The notes: generated from the letters alone by a model not told the origin. Positions 1 to 7,559 are shown, counted from the first letter of the stretch. The stretch: DNA of 11,883 nucleotides from Thermoleophilia bacterium (GCA_014534415.1 JACVRM010000055.1:1-11883); one strand, 5' to 3'. Numbers and translations are program-made.

Positions 1-16
1 CGCCGGAACGCCGGCG
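1..16 (-). terminator. Possible terminator hairpin after the TPR gene
   Basis: A perfect inverted repeat, CGCCGG-AACG-CCGGCG on the plus strand, gives a 6-bp all-GC stem with a 4-nt loop. It begins directly after the stop codon of the last gene of the block, where an intrinsic terminator would be expected. Any U-tract would lie beyond the window edge, so termination itself cannot be confirmed. Confidence 0.4.
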
Positions 17-388
17 TCACTCGTCGGCAGAGAGGTCGCGGATGCGCGACGAGTAGCGCTTGCTGCCGGGCACCATCCGGCTCGCGAGCTTGTAGTGGCC
101 GTTCGCCTCGGCGGCTCTGCCCTGCTTCTCGAGGCAGCGGCCGAGCGCGTAGTGCGCGTAGTCGTCGGTCGGGGAGATGTCGAGCACGGCTCGGAACTCT
201 GACTCCGCCTCGGCCCACCGCTGGATGCGGAAGTACGCGATGCCGAGCGCCTCGCGGATCGAGGCCTTGCGCGGCTCGCGCTTCTTCGCCTTCTCGAGCG
301 AGACCATCGCTTGCGCCGGCATGCCTTTGCGGAGATGCCGGCGGCCCTGCTGGAACAGGTCGTACGTCTCGCTGCCGCCGTTGCTCAT
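17..388 (-). CDS. Small tetratricopeptide repeat (TPR) protein
   Basis: This 123-residue protein is made almost entirely of three 34-residue TPR units, at about 9-42, 43-76 and 77-110. The usual small and aromatic positions are visible, for example ALGIAYFRIQRWAEAE in the second unit and ALGRCLEKQGRAAEA in the third. TPR arrays are helical scaffolds for protein-protein contact. No catalytic domain, signal peptide or membrane segment is seen, so a soluble cytoplasmic adaptor is likely; its partner is unknown. The ATG start overlaps the stop of the upstream nucleotidyltransferase gene as ATGA, which implies translational coupling. A GAGAGG sequence lies 3 nt before the ATG. It is the last gene of the five-gene block, and a hairpin follows the stop. 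Family call is firm; cellular role is not assigned. Confidence 0.88.
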   Translation of the reverse strand: MSNGGSETYDLFQQGRRHLRKGMPAQAMVSLEKAKKREPRKASIREALGIAYFRIQRWAEAESEFRAVLDISPTDDYAHYALGRCLEKQGRAAEANGHYKLASRMVPGSKRYSSRIRDLSADE

Positions 389-1101
389 AGACCTCTCAGA
401 TACGGGAAGTTCTCCTCCACCAAGTCAAGCGGAGTCGTCAAGTCGCGCGTAGGGCCGATTTCGATCGCGGCGATCGCGTGGCCCTCGTCGATGGCAGCCT
501 GGTATGCCTGCGCTACGTCGTACGGAGGCCGGTACGGCGGCGCGCAGACCGCTACGAGCGTTCGCGCGACCGGCTCGGCGGCCGCCATCAGCGGCCCCGC
601 GGTGACCTCGCCCGAGGCAGATGCATCCGGAACGCGCACGATGCGACCCTGCTCGACGCGAACGAAGACGTGGTGTTCCCGCTGAAGCCGAGGTCGGATC
701 GCGATCGCACCTGCTGCCTCGCTTACGGCGAACGCATCGGCGAACCGGCCGACGTCGCCCGGCGTATAGACCGTGTCCGCAGCGGACACCAGGAACGGCG
801 GCTCGGCGCCCGCCTCCATGGCGCAGGCGACTGCCTGCGCAGCTCCGGCGGGCCGGCGCTGGCGCACGTGCCGGACGTCCAGCGCGAAGGCGCTGCCGTC
901 CCCGGCGAGGCGCTCGACCTGCCCGGCAAGGTGGCCACTGACCAGCCACACGCGCTCGAGTCCGGCTCCCGCCAGCTCGCGCAGCAGCGTCGCCAGCACG
1001 GGCCGGCCGTCGATCGGCAGCACCGGCTTCGCCCAGCGCTCGGTCAGGGGCCGCAGGCGGGTCCCCTCGCCGGCCGCCATGACGACGATGTCGCGCGTCA
1101 C
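385..1101 (-). CDS. Sugar-phosphate nucleotidyltransferase-like protein (NTP_transferase family)
   Basis: This 238-residue protein has the N-terminal nucleotide-binding signature of sugar-1-phosphate nucleotidyltransferases: GEGTRLRPLT at 11-20, followed by K25-P26. Family members join a sugar-1-phosphate to an NTP, giving an NDP-sugar and pyrophosphate. Later motifs are degenerate. The usual GTA-A stretch appears as PAGAAQAV (85-92), and the metal-binding GD site appears as SAADTVY (106-112), which keeps the Asp (D109). A tail resembling the family's W-x-D-x-x-T-P-x-D-L ending is present as PTRDLTTPLDL (217-227). There is no C-terminal left-handed beta-helix or acyltransferase domain, and the length suits a bare catalytic domain. 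The start is GTG, overlapping the transglutaminase stop as GTGA. Its substrate cannot be told from sequence; glucose-1-P thymidylyl- or mannose-1-P guanylyl-transfer are the nearest guesses. Confidence 0.87.
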   Translation of the reverse strand: MTRDIVVMAAGEGTRLRPLTERWAKPVLPIDGRPVLATLLRELAGAGLERVWLVSGHLAGQVERLAGDGSAFALDVRHVRQRRPAGAAQAVACAMEAGAEPPFLVSAADTVYTPGDVGRFADAFAVSEAAGAIAIRPRLQREHHVFVRVEQGRIVRVPDASASGEVTAGPLMAAAEPVARTLVAVCAPPYRPPYDVAQAYQAAIDEGHAIAAIEIGPTRDLTTPLDLVEENFPYLRGL

Positions 1102-3362
1102 GCGGACGGCCGTAGCGAGCGCAGTGAGACGACTCCGCGGAGCCGCTCGCCGACCGTCAGGCGCCGGCGGAGCGCACGCCGGACCGCCCGAAGCTCCCGT
1201 CGCGCTTGCGCCGCGGCCCGCGAGGCTCGTTCCGGCGGCCCGAAGCGCGCCGCGGAGGCGGCGGCTACGAACCGGCCCGGGTTGATCCCGAGCCGCGACC
1301 GCACCAGCTCGGCGAGCTCGGCAAGTGTCGCGTCAGGCGGGATCTCGACGCGCTGGTCGGCGACGAACTCGGCGAGGTCGCGCCGGCACGCCGTCGCCAG
1401 GCGCCGCGGGTCGCTCGTCAGGTAGCGGAGGCGCCTGCGGGCGGCCTTGCCGAGCGCGGACAGCGCAACGACCGCGAGCGCGCCGAGCACGGCGAGCACC
1501 GGGAGCGAGCCGCCTTCGCCGTCCGACTCGGCCGCCGGCGTCGGGCTCGCGGGCGAGCCGGGTGCGTCGCCTGCACGGCGGTTCTCGAGCTGCTCTCTGC
1601 TGAGGCGGCGAAGCGCCTCGAGACCGAGCCCGGCGCCCAGCGCGGCCGCCTCGGCGGCGGCGACGGCGTCGAACGTCAGCGACGCGTTCGTGTACGGCGC
1701 GTCGAACGTGCCGCGTCCCGGCGTGGGATCGAAGGGCAACCACCCGAACCGCGGAAACCACACCTCGACCCAGGTGTGCGCATCGGTGTCCTCGACGACC
1801 CAGCGCTTGCGGTCGTCGTCGTAGTTTCCGGTCGTGAAGCCCGCGGCGACGCGCGCCGGCACCCCGAGGTAACGGAGCATGAGCGCCATCGCGCCGGCGA
1901 AGTGCTGGCAGTAGCCCCTCCTCGTCTCGGTCACGAAGCCGGCCAGCGCCGGGGCGCCCGCCGCCTGCGGCGGCGACTCGTCGTAGGTAAAACCGCCGGC
2001 GCGGCGGAACCACGTCTCGAGCGCCACCGCGGCCAGGTATGGCGTTCGGGCGTTCCCGACGACGCGCTTCGCCGTGCGGTAGAGCGGCTCGTACGCCGCG
2101 ACTCGGAGATTGGAGCCGAGGACCGCTCGCACAGCGGCGTCACGGCCACGGGTGGAGAACGGCGGCACCCTTCTGCCGGGCCAGACGACCAGCGCGTTGC
2201 TCGCGAACATCAGCGCTTCCGGGTAGGCGGCCGGCAGGCGGGCGAGCACGCGGGGTGAGGGCTCGACCGCGTAGCTCCACACCGTGTAGGCGTCGCCGCG
2301 CTCCAGGCCGTCACCCGCCTCCGCGACGCCGCCGATGTTGTAGAGCACGTCGTCGACGTCGCCGACCTCGTAGGCGACGGGTACCGACGCGCCGGGCAGG
2401 CGTTCGTCGCCGAGCGCTTCGATCTCGACGCGTTGCTTGACCCAGCGCGACTCGGCGCGCGCCGCCTGCGCGAGCGTCGGGTCGACGAGCAGCAGATGGC
2501 GGTCGCCGCGCTGCTCGGCGAAGAGCGGCTCGAGCCTCTCGTCCCAGACGTCGTCGTCGAACGTGTCGAGCGTCGTCGAGCGCCAGTAGCGCGGGTGGTT
2601 GGGTGCCTCGACCTCGAACACCGTCGTCGGCTTGTCGGGAAAGTCGATCCCCGAATAGCGTCCGCGCCAGACGTAGTCGACGCGGATGCGACGCCCGACT
2701 TCGTAGGGATTCCAGGCTTGCCACTCCAGCAGCCCGCCGCGAGCGATCGTCGGCGACGTGGATGCTGCGAGCGCTGCAAGCAGGACAGCCATGCCGGCGA
2801 CGACAGCCGGCCGCAACGCCCGCCCCGGGCCGCGCAGGCCGGCGAGCAGCACGAGCACGCCGCCGAGGATCAGGCCGCCGCGCGTGAGCGCGCCTTCGCC
2901 GCCGAGCAGCGTCGCCGGCCAGCCCGCTCCGGCAGCCAGCACCGCGCACGCCGCGAGCGGACGGCGCTCGGCGATTGCGAGTGCGAGCGCGAGCGCGAAC
3001 GCGAAGACCGCGAAGACGACCAAGCCCGCCATGTCTGGGTGCAGGCGCGGCTCGAACGGCAGCCCGACGTCGTAGAACGCGCGCAGACCGCCCCCCGCCC
3101 GGCGGACGACCGCGCCGAAGAACGGCTCGCCGTCGAACGGGCGGAGCGCGAGCGGCGACACGCCGAAGGCGGCCGCCGCGGCGAGAAGCGTCGCCGGCAG
3201 GGCCGCTAGGGCGCGAAGGCTCCGACGCGGCAAGAGGGCCGGAGTGAGCGCAAGCGCGAGCCCGAGGGCGATGTCGCCGCCGGCGCGGGGCTCCTCGAGG
3301 CGCAGCCAGGTGCCCGCCACGAGCAGCGCCGGAAACAGCCAGAGCACGGCCGTCCTACGCAC
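1098..3362 (-). CDS. TgpA-like membrane transglutaminase-domain protein (DUF3488/transglutaminase core/DUF4129 layout)
   Basis: A 754-residue membrane protein from the chosen start. About six or seven hydrophobic segments fill the first 200 residues, followed by a large, probably extracytoplasmic, region. The transglutaminase-like core has the catalytic Cys in RRGYCQHFAG (C485), the His in DTDAHTWVEVW (H529) and the Asp in WLPFDPTP (D545). Their spacing (44, then 16 residues) fits the TgpA family triad. One more membrane helix lies near 620-640, followed by a basic tail of about 115 residues resembling DUF4129. The natural substrate of such proteins is not known. Start choice: GTG at 3362 overlaps the DUF58 stop by 8 nt (GTGCGTAG) and has AGGAGG 12 nt upstream. 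A GTG at 3398 would add 12 residues but has no visible ribosome site; a GTG at 3347 has AGGA 5 nt upstream and is also possible. The gene stop overlaps the next gene by 4 nt. Confidence 0.93.
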   Translation of the reverse strand: MRRTAVLWLFPALLVAGTWLRLEEPRAGGDIALGLALALTPALLPRRSLRALAALPATLLAAAAAFGVSPLALRPFDGEPFFGAVVRRAGGGLRAFYDVGLPFEPRLHPDMAGLVVFAVFAFALALALAIAERRPLAACAVLAAGAGWPATLLGGEGALTRGGLILGGVLVLLAGLRGPGRALRPAVVAGMAVLLAALAASTSPTIARGGLLEWQAWNPYEVGRRIRVDYVWRGRYSGIDFPDKPTTVFEVEAPNHPRYWRSTTLDTFDDDVWDERLEPLFAEQRGDRHLLLVDPTLAQAARAESRWVKQRVEIEALGDERLPGASVPVAYEVGDVDDVLYNIGGVAEAGDGLERGDAYTVWSYAVEPSPRVLARLPAAYPEALMFASNALVVWPGRRVPPFSTRGRDAAVRAVLGSNLRVAAYEPLYRTAKRVVGNARTPYLAAVALETWFRRAGGFTYDESPPQAAGAPALAGFVTETRRGYCQHFAGAMALMLRYLGVPARVAAGFTTGNYDDDRKRWVVEDTDAHTWVEVWFPRFGWLPFDPTPGRGTFDAPYTNASLTFDAVAAAEAAALGAGLGLEALRRLSREQLENRRAGDAPGSPASPTPAAESDGEGGSLPVLAVLGALAVVALSALGKAARRRLRYLTSDPRRLATACRRDLAEFVADQRVEIPPDATLAELAELVRSRLGINPGRFVAAASAARFGPPERASRAAAQARRELRAVRRALRRRLTVGERLRGVVSLRSLRPSA

Positions 3363-4557
3363 GGGACATCGCTGCCTCCTCGGCGCCTGTGAGCGCACGC
3401 GCGAGATCGTCGCCCGCGCGCACGCGTGTAACGGCGACGCCGGAGGCGCCGAGGCGGAGCAGGTCGGCGCTCGCTGCGCCCTCGCGGCCAGCGGCGAACG
3501 TCGCGGCGTCGACGTGGACGAGCGTCGTCCGGCGGCCGCCCGACGAGCGTCGCGCGAGAGCGTCGACGACGCTTCGCGGGAGCGCAGACGTCACGACCAC
3601 GAGCTCCACCGCGCGCGCGACAGGCCCGGACTCGCCGGTGAGGAGTGCCGAGAGCGGCGCGGCTGCGGTTGCCTCGACCGCCGCGAGCGCCCCGTAGGCG
3701 GCGTGCCAGTCCCCCTCGAGTGACGTCACCCGGTGCGTCTCGACGGTCGCGCCGTTGACGACGAGGAGCGAGCGCCGCCCGCGGCGGGCGTACGCCAGCA
3801 GGATCGAGCCGGCGGCGCGCACCTGCACGTCGAAGCTCTCCCCCGCCACGGCAGCGGCTCGAGCATCGAGCACGACCGCAAGCTCGTCGCGCGGCGAGTC
3901 CTCGAGATCCTTCACCATCAGCCGGCCGCGCTTGGCCGTCGACGGCCAGTGCACCCGTCGGAGCGACTCGCCGTCCTGGTAGTCGCGCACGCCGTGCAGC
4001 TCGAAGCCGGCCGGGCGGCGCAGGAGCAGCCGGCGCCCCACGTGCCCGTCGCGCCCGCTCTCGGAGAAGAGCGTGTCCAGCTCGACCAGACGGGGGTAGA
4101 CCAGCAGCGCGCCGACCGTGGGAACGTCGATCTCGGCGCGCGCGAGGGCGAACGGGTCTTCGAGGACGAGCGAGGCTCGCTCGAAGCGGTAGCGGCCTCG
4201 GGGCACCCGTAGCAGCGAATAGCGCCCCCAGGCTCGGCGGCCGTGGACGTCGAGCGGCGCGCGCTGCTCGCCGAGGCGGCCGACGCGCTCGCTCAGTACG
4301 AGCCCGGCCGGGCGGAGCCCGCGCCGCAAGTCCGCCGAGAGCTGGACGCGCACGTCGTCTCCCTCGAGGTGCTCCTCGCGGGCCGTCCGCCGCTCGACGC
4401 GCTCCGGACGGGCGGCGAGGCGAACCCATAGCGCGGCGGCGAGCGGTGCGGCCACGAGGCCGACGGCGACCGGGTACAACGCGCGCGAGCCGAGCAGCCA
4501 TGCAACGGCGTACAGCACGACGCCGAGGACCAGCGTCAGGCGTCCTCGCTGCGTCAC
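3355..4557 (-). CDS. DUF58 domain protein
   Basis: A 400-residue protein with two membrane helices at about 7-22 and 26-47, then a soluble region. The DUF58 signature is clear at 184-218: GFELHGVRDYQDGE, then RRVHWPSTAKRGRLMVKDLE (200-219). DUF58 proteins are usually encoded next to MoxR ATPases and transglutaminases, exactly as here, and the region after the signature resembles a von Willebrand A fold. The strand that would carry the MIDAS metal site reads LAVVLDARAAA (D231), so the D-x-S-x-S serines are absent and metal binding is doubtful. The GTG start lies 8 nt after the MoxR stop and lacks a strong ribosome site, suggesting coupling to MoxR translation. The molecular function is not established; membrane anchorage is inferred from the helices. 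Confidence 0.92.
   Translation of the reverse strand: MTQRGRLTLVLGVVLYAVAWLLGSRALYPVAVGLVAAPLAAALWVRLAARPERVERRTAREEHLEGDDVRVQLSADLRRGLRPAGLVLSERVGRLGEQRAPLDVHGRRAWGRYSLLRVPRGRYRFERASLVLEDPFALARAEIDVPTVGALLVYPRLVELDTLFSESGRDGHVGRRLLLRRPAGFELHGVRDYQDGESLRRVHWPSTAKRGRLMVKDLEDSPRDELAVVLDARAAAVAGESFDVQVRAAGSILLAYARRGRRSLLVVNGATVETHRVTSLEGDWHAAYGALAAVEATAAAPLSALLTGESGPVARAVELVVVTSALPRSVVDALARRSSGGRRTTLVHVDAATFAAGREGAASADLLRLGASGVAVTRVRAGDDLARALTGAEEAAMSRA
3375..3380 (-). promoter_or_regulatory. Ribosome binding site candidate deciding the transglutaminase start
   Basis: The minus strand reads AGGAGG inside the 3' end of the DUF58 gene, 12 nt before the GTG at 3362. The spacing is rather long. The farther GTG at 3398 has no such motif, so this site argues against the longest reading. 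Confidence 0.45.
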
Positions 4558-4565
4558 GCCGCCGC

Positions 4566-5534
4566 CTACACCGGGACCGGCGTGCGGGCGAGCGCGTCCC
4601 GGATCGCGTCCGCGGGCGACGTGCCCGTGGCACGCGCGTCGGGAGCGACGATCAGACGGTGCGCAAGGACGGGCTCGGCGACCGACTTGACGTCGTCAGG
4701 GAGCACGTACTCCCTACCTTCCAAGAGCGCGCGCGCTTTCGCCACGCGGACGAGCGCGACGCCCGCGCGCGGGCTCGCGCCGAGATAGAGGCGGTCGTCC
4801 GAGCGGGTATGGCGAAGGACCGCGACGACGTAGCGGTTGAGGCTCTCCTCCACGAAGACGGCGCGCGCGTCCGCGCTCACTTCGGTGATCTCGTCCGCCG
4901 TCGTTACCGCCCGAAGCGACTCGAGCGGCGGCGTGCTCGTCTGCTCGCGCAGCATCGCGGCCTCGTCGATGAGCGGTGGATAGCCGATGGCGATCCGCAT
5001 CGTGAAGCGATCCAGCTGCGCCTCGGGGAGCGGGTACGTGCCCTCGTACTCGACGGGGTTCTGCGTCGCCATCACCATGAAGGGCTGCGGCAGCCCGTAC
5101 GTGACGCCGTCGATCGTCACCTGGTCCTCCTGCATGCACTCGAGCAGCGCGGCCTGCGTCTTCGGCGACGCACGGTTGATCTCGTCGACGAGCAGCAGGT
5201 TCGCGAAGACGGGGCCGGGCCGGAACTCGAACTCGTTCGAGCGCTGGTTGAAGACGTTGACGCCGGTGACGTCGGACGGCAGCAGGTCCGGCGTGAACTG
5301 GAGGCGCGAGAAGGAGCAATCGAGCGAGCGAGCGAGGGCCTTGGCGAGCGTCGTCTTGCCGACGCCGGGTAGGTCCTCGATGATCAGATGCCCCTCGCTG
5401 ACGAGGCAGAGGACGCATAGCTGGAGCGTTTCGGCGGGCGCGTGAATGACCCGCGCGACGTTCTCGGTAACGCGCTGGAGGACGTTGGCCGAGGCCGAGA
5501 GGGAGACGGGCTGGCTACGCGATGCGCCGTCCAT
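4566..5534 (-). CDS. MoxR-family AAA+ ATPase
   Basis: A 322-residue soluble AAA+ ATPase of the usual MoxR length. Walker A is DLPGVGKTT (54-62), Walker B LLLVDEIN (113-120, D117 and E118), sensor 1 MATQNP (155-160) and the sensor 2 Arg lies in GASPRA (252-257). The strongly MoxR-like stretches GTYPLPEAQLDRF (165-177) and ECMQEDQVTIDG (132-143) are present. MoxR proteins are thought to act as chaperone-like ATPases that mature partner complexes, often ones with vWA domains; the DUF58 protein encoded 8 nt downstream is the likely partner. The ATG start overlaps the 3' end of coaBC by 20 nt and has GGAGGA 5 nt upstream, so independent ribosome entry is likely and the start is well supported. All catalytic residues appear intact. 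The client of this ATPase cannot be told from the window. Confidence 0.96.
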   Translation of the reverse strand: MDGASRSQPVSLSASANVLQRVTENVARVIHAPAETLQLCVLCLVSEGHLIIEDLPGVGKTTLAKALARSLDCSFSRLQFTPDLLPSDVTGVNVFNQRSNEFEFRPGPVFANLLLVDEINRASPKTQAALLECMQEDQVTIDGVTYGLPQPFMVMATQNPVEYEGTYPLPEAQLDRFTMRIAIGYPPLIDEAAMLREQTSTPPLESLRAVTTADEITEVSADARAVFVEESLNRYVVAVLRHTRSDDRLYLGASPRAGVALVRVAKARALLEGREYVLPDDVKSVAEPVLAHRLIVAPDARATGTSPADAIRDALARTPVPV

Positions 5535-6699
5535 CCCGCTCCTCCAGCAGCCGGGTGACTTCGTCGAGCACCGCGGCCGCGACCTCGGACTTCGGCGCGC
5601 GCGGGACGGCGCGCTCTCCCGACGCGGTCACGAGCACGACCTCGTTGTCCGCGACGTCGAAGCCCGCGTCCTGGCGCCCGACATCGTTGTAGACGATCAG
5701 GTCGGCCTTCTTACGCTCGAGCTTGTCGCGCGCGCGCACGAGACCGTCGGGGCTGTCCTCCGCGGCGAACCCCACGACGACCTGGCCGTTGCGGTGGCGC
5801 TCGCCGAGCGCGCGCAGGACATCGGGCGTCGGTCGGAGCTCGACGTTCCACGGCTGTGAATCTCTCGGACGCTTGTGCGCCAGCGCCGTCGCCGGGCGGT
5901 AGTCGGCGACCGCGGCCGCCATGATCAGCACGTCGGCGTCGGCGCGCGCGAGCGCCTCGCGCTCGACGTCCGCCGCGGAGGGTGTCTCGACGACGTCCAC
6001 GCCGGCCGGCGCGGGAACCGCCAGGTTGGCCGCGAGCAGCGTCACCTCGGCGCCGCGCCGGCGCGCCTCCTCGGCGAGCGCGACACCCATCCGTCCCGAC
6101 GACCTGTTGGCGAGAAAGCGGACGGAGTCGAGCGGCTCTCGGGTGCCGCCCGCGGACACCACGACGCGCTTGCCGTGCAACACGCCGCTGCGTGGCTCGA
6201 GGAGCGCCTCGCAACGCGCGAAGATCGTCTCCGGCTCGGCCATGCGGCCGATACCCCACTCGCCTTCCGCTAGCTCCCCCGTCACCGGGCCGACGAGCTC
6301 GACGCCGCGGCCGCGGAGCATTCGCACGTTCGCCTGCGTGGCCGGGTGCTCCCACATGCGTACGTTCATCGCAGGGGCGACGAGGATCGGGCCGGCGTGC
6401 GCGAGCGCCGCTTCGACGACGAGGTTGTCAGCGAGGCCGTGAGCGAGCTTCGCGATCGTGTTCGCCGTGGCCGGCGCAATGACGAGCAGATCGGCACGCT
6501 CGAGATGCGGGTAGGGGCCGCGGTCTCCGGCGCGGGCGAGAGCCCGGAACGTCTCCGCCGTGACGAACCGTTCCGCTCCGGGTGTAAGGAGCGGTATGAC
6601 GTCGTACCCGCGGCGCACGAGAAGGCGTGTCAGCTCGCACGCTTTGTACGCGGCGATGCCGCCGCTCACGCCGAGAGCGACCCGAGGCATGGCAGGCAT
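5515..6699 (-). CDS. coaBC: Bifunctional CoaBC: phosphopantothenoylcysteine decarboxylase / phosphopantothenate-cysteine ligase
   Basis: The 394-residue protein carries out two steps of coenzyme A synthesis: CoaB joins 4'-phosphopantothenate to cysteine using CTP, and the flavin-dependent CoaC decarboxylates the product. The CoaC half (about 1-168) shows GVSGGIAAYKA (10-20), the active-site His in PYPHLERAD (H65), the flavin-contacting APATANTIAK (75-84) and PAMN (109-112). The CoaB half (about 176-390) shows SAGGTREPLDSVRF (182-195), NRSSGRMG (198-205), AAAVADYRP (261-269), TPDVL (291-295) and DLIVYNDVG (333-341). Two departures are visible: the Cys expected in the CoaC LACG loop is Glu (LAEGEWG, E145), and the KIKK-like CoaB motif reads KRPR (276-279). 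Two in-frame ATGs lie at the start (6699 and 6690), neither with a strong ribosome site. rpoZ ends 33 nt upstream. Family assignment is secure. Confidence 0.97.
   Translation of the reverse strand: MPAMPRVALGVSGGIAAYKACELTRLLVRRGYDVIPLLTPGAERFVTAETFRALARAGDRGPYPHLERADLLVIAPATANTIAKLAHGLADNLVVEAALAHAGPILVAPAMNVRMWEHPATQANVRMLRGRGVELVGPVTGELAEGEWGIGRMAEPETIFARCEALLEPRSGVLHGKRVVVSAGGTREPLDSVRFLANRSSGRMGVALAEEARRRGAEVTLLAANLAVPAPAGVDVVETPSAADVEREALARADADVLIMAAAVADYRPATALAHKRPRDSQPWNVELRPTPDVLRALGERHRNGQVVVGFAAEDSPDGLVRARDKLERKKADLIVYNDVGRQDAGFDVADNEVVLVTASGERAVPRAPKSEVAAAVLDEVTRLLEERDGRRIA
5540..5545 (-). promoter_or_regulatory. Ribosome binding site for the MoxR gene
   Basis: GGAGGA on the minus strand, 5 nt before the MoxR ATG and inside the last codons of coaBC. 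It is the best Shine-Dalgarno match I saw in the window, and it fixes a start that overlaps the upstream gene. Confidence 0.65.
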
Positions 6700-6732
6700 T
6701 CTGCACGACCCGGGCCAGGTCGCCCGAAAGCG

Positions 6733-6963
6733 CTAGGCGCGGTACGAGTACTTGATCTTGCCGGCGGCGACCTCTTCGAGGGCCATCGTCAAGTAGTTCT
6801 TCGAGCGTGACTCCACCAGCGGTGGCGCGAAGTCGGCGAAGGCGCCCTCGCCGAGCTGCTGGTGGTAGTTGTTGATCTGCCGGGCGCGCTTCGCCGTGGC
6901 GATCACGAGCGCGTACCGGCCGTCGGCGTGCTCGAGCAGGTTGTCGATGCGTGGATGGATCAC
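6733..6963 (-). CDS. rpoZ: DNA-directed RNA polymerase omega subunit
   Basis: A 76-residue omega subunit, which helps the beta' subunit fold and join core RNA polymerase. Typical features are the N-terminal IDNLLEHADGRYALVIATAKRARQ (positions 6-29, the conserved R-Y-x-L-V and K-R-A-R-Q elements) and the C-terminal KNYLTMALEEVAAGKIKY (55-72). It is shorter than many actinobacterial omegas, but both conserved blocks are present. The start is GTG, overlapping the gmk stop as GTGA, with no visible Shine-Dalgarno site, so translation is probably coupled to gmk. The gmk-rpoZ-coaBC order is common in bacteria and supports the call. Confidence 0.96.
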   Translation of the reverse strand: MIHPRIDNLLEHADGRYALVIATAKRARQINNYHQQLGEGAFADFAPPLVESRSKNYLTMALEEVAAGKIKYSYRA

Positions 6964-7541
6964 GAGGGGGACATGCTACCCGCGGGCGATATGCGACGCG
7001 TGACGATGGCCGCGAGCTCCTCGACGGCCGCCGCGAGATCGTCGTTGCGCACGACGTGCTCGAAGCGCGTTGCCTGCTCGAGCTGACGTCGCGCGATCGC
7101 CAGCCGCTCGTCGATCTCGACGGAGTCCTCCGTCGCCCGGTCGCGCAGTCGTGCCTCGAGCGCTTCCAGCGAGGCGGTCACGAAGATCGTCGTCGCGCCC
7201 GGCATTTCCTCGCGCACGGCGAGCGCCCCCTCGATCTCGAGCTCGAGCACAGGCGCGCGCCCGCTCGAGCTGATCCGGTCCAGCTCGGAGCGAAGCGTTC
7301 CGTAGCGGTGGCCTGCGAACTCGACGTGCTCGAGGAACTCGCCGGCGGCCGCGCGCCGCTCGAACCCCTCGCGCGACAGGAACCAGTACTCGCGGCCGTC
7401 CCGCTCGACCTGCCGGCGTTCCCGGGTCGTCGCAGAAACGGCGAGCTCGAGCTCCGGGAAGCGGTCGAGCAGCGCGCGCACCAGCGTCCCCTTGCCGGCG
7501 CCCGACGGCCCGGTGACGACGAAGACCGGCGTTTCCGTCAT
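6960..7541 (-). CDS. gmk: Guanylate kinase
   Basis: This 193-residue enzyme phosphorylates GMP (and dGMP) to GDP with ATP, a step in GTP supply. It has the P-loop GPSGAGKGT (11-19), the GMP-binding segment SATTRERRQVERDGREYWF (36-54), EFAGHRYGT (74-82) and the lid/adenine region ARLRDRATEDSVEIDERL (130-147). HVVRND (162-167) matches the usual ending before the last helix. The stretch normally written as L-D-I-D-x-Q-G-A reads LELEIEGA (99-106), with Glu for Asp and Gln positions; I believe this is tolerated in other bacterial lineages. Length is ordinary for the family. The ATG start lies 43 nt after the mihF stop, and no clear ribosome site precedes it. Confidence 0.97.
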   Translation of the reverse strand: MTETPVFVVTGPSGAGKGTLVRALLDRFPELELAVSATTRERRQVERDGREYWFLSREGFERRAAAGEFLEHVEFAGHRYGTLRSELDRISSSGRAPVLELEIEGALAVREEMPGATTIFVTASLEALEARLRDRATEDSVEIDERLAIARRQLEQATRFEHVVRNDDLAAAVEELAAIVTRRISPAGSMSPS

Positions 7542-7559
7542 CGACGGAGAACGCTACTG

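Noticed and set aside
478..2258. Long plus-strand open frames (up to 350 residues) opposite the nucleotidyltransferase and transglutaminase
   Set aside because: Their composition is Arg-rich and low in hydrophobic residues, and they are antisense to genes with clear motifs. They show no recognisable domain.
3206..4633. Long minus-strand frame of 475 residues over DUF58 and transglutaminase
   Set aside because: Extremely Arg/Ala/Pro-rich with no domain. It is a shadow of the real DUF58 and transglutaminase frames.
4446..5372. Plus-strand frame of 308 residues opposite MoxR
   Set aside because: It reads as a complement of the conserved MoxR codons, is rich in Arg, Asp and Val, and has no domain or plausible ribosome site.
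6700..6732. Small inverted repeat (CGACC...GGTCG) between rpoZ and coaBC, considered as a terminator
   Set aside because: Only about 5 bp of stem and no U-run. The following gene has no separate promoter that I could see, so read-through is more likely.
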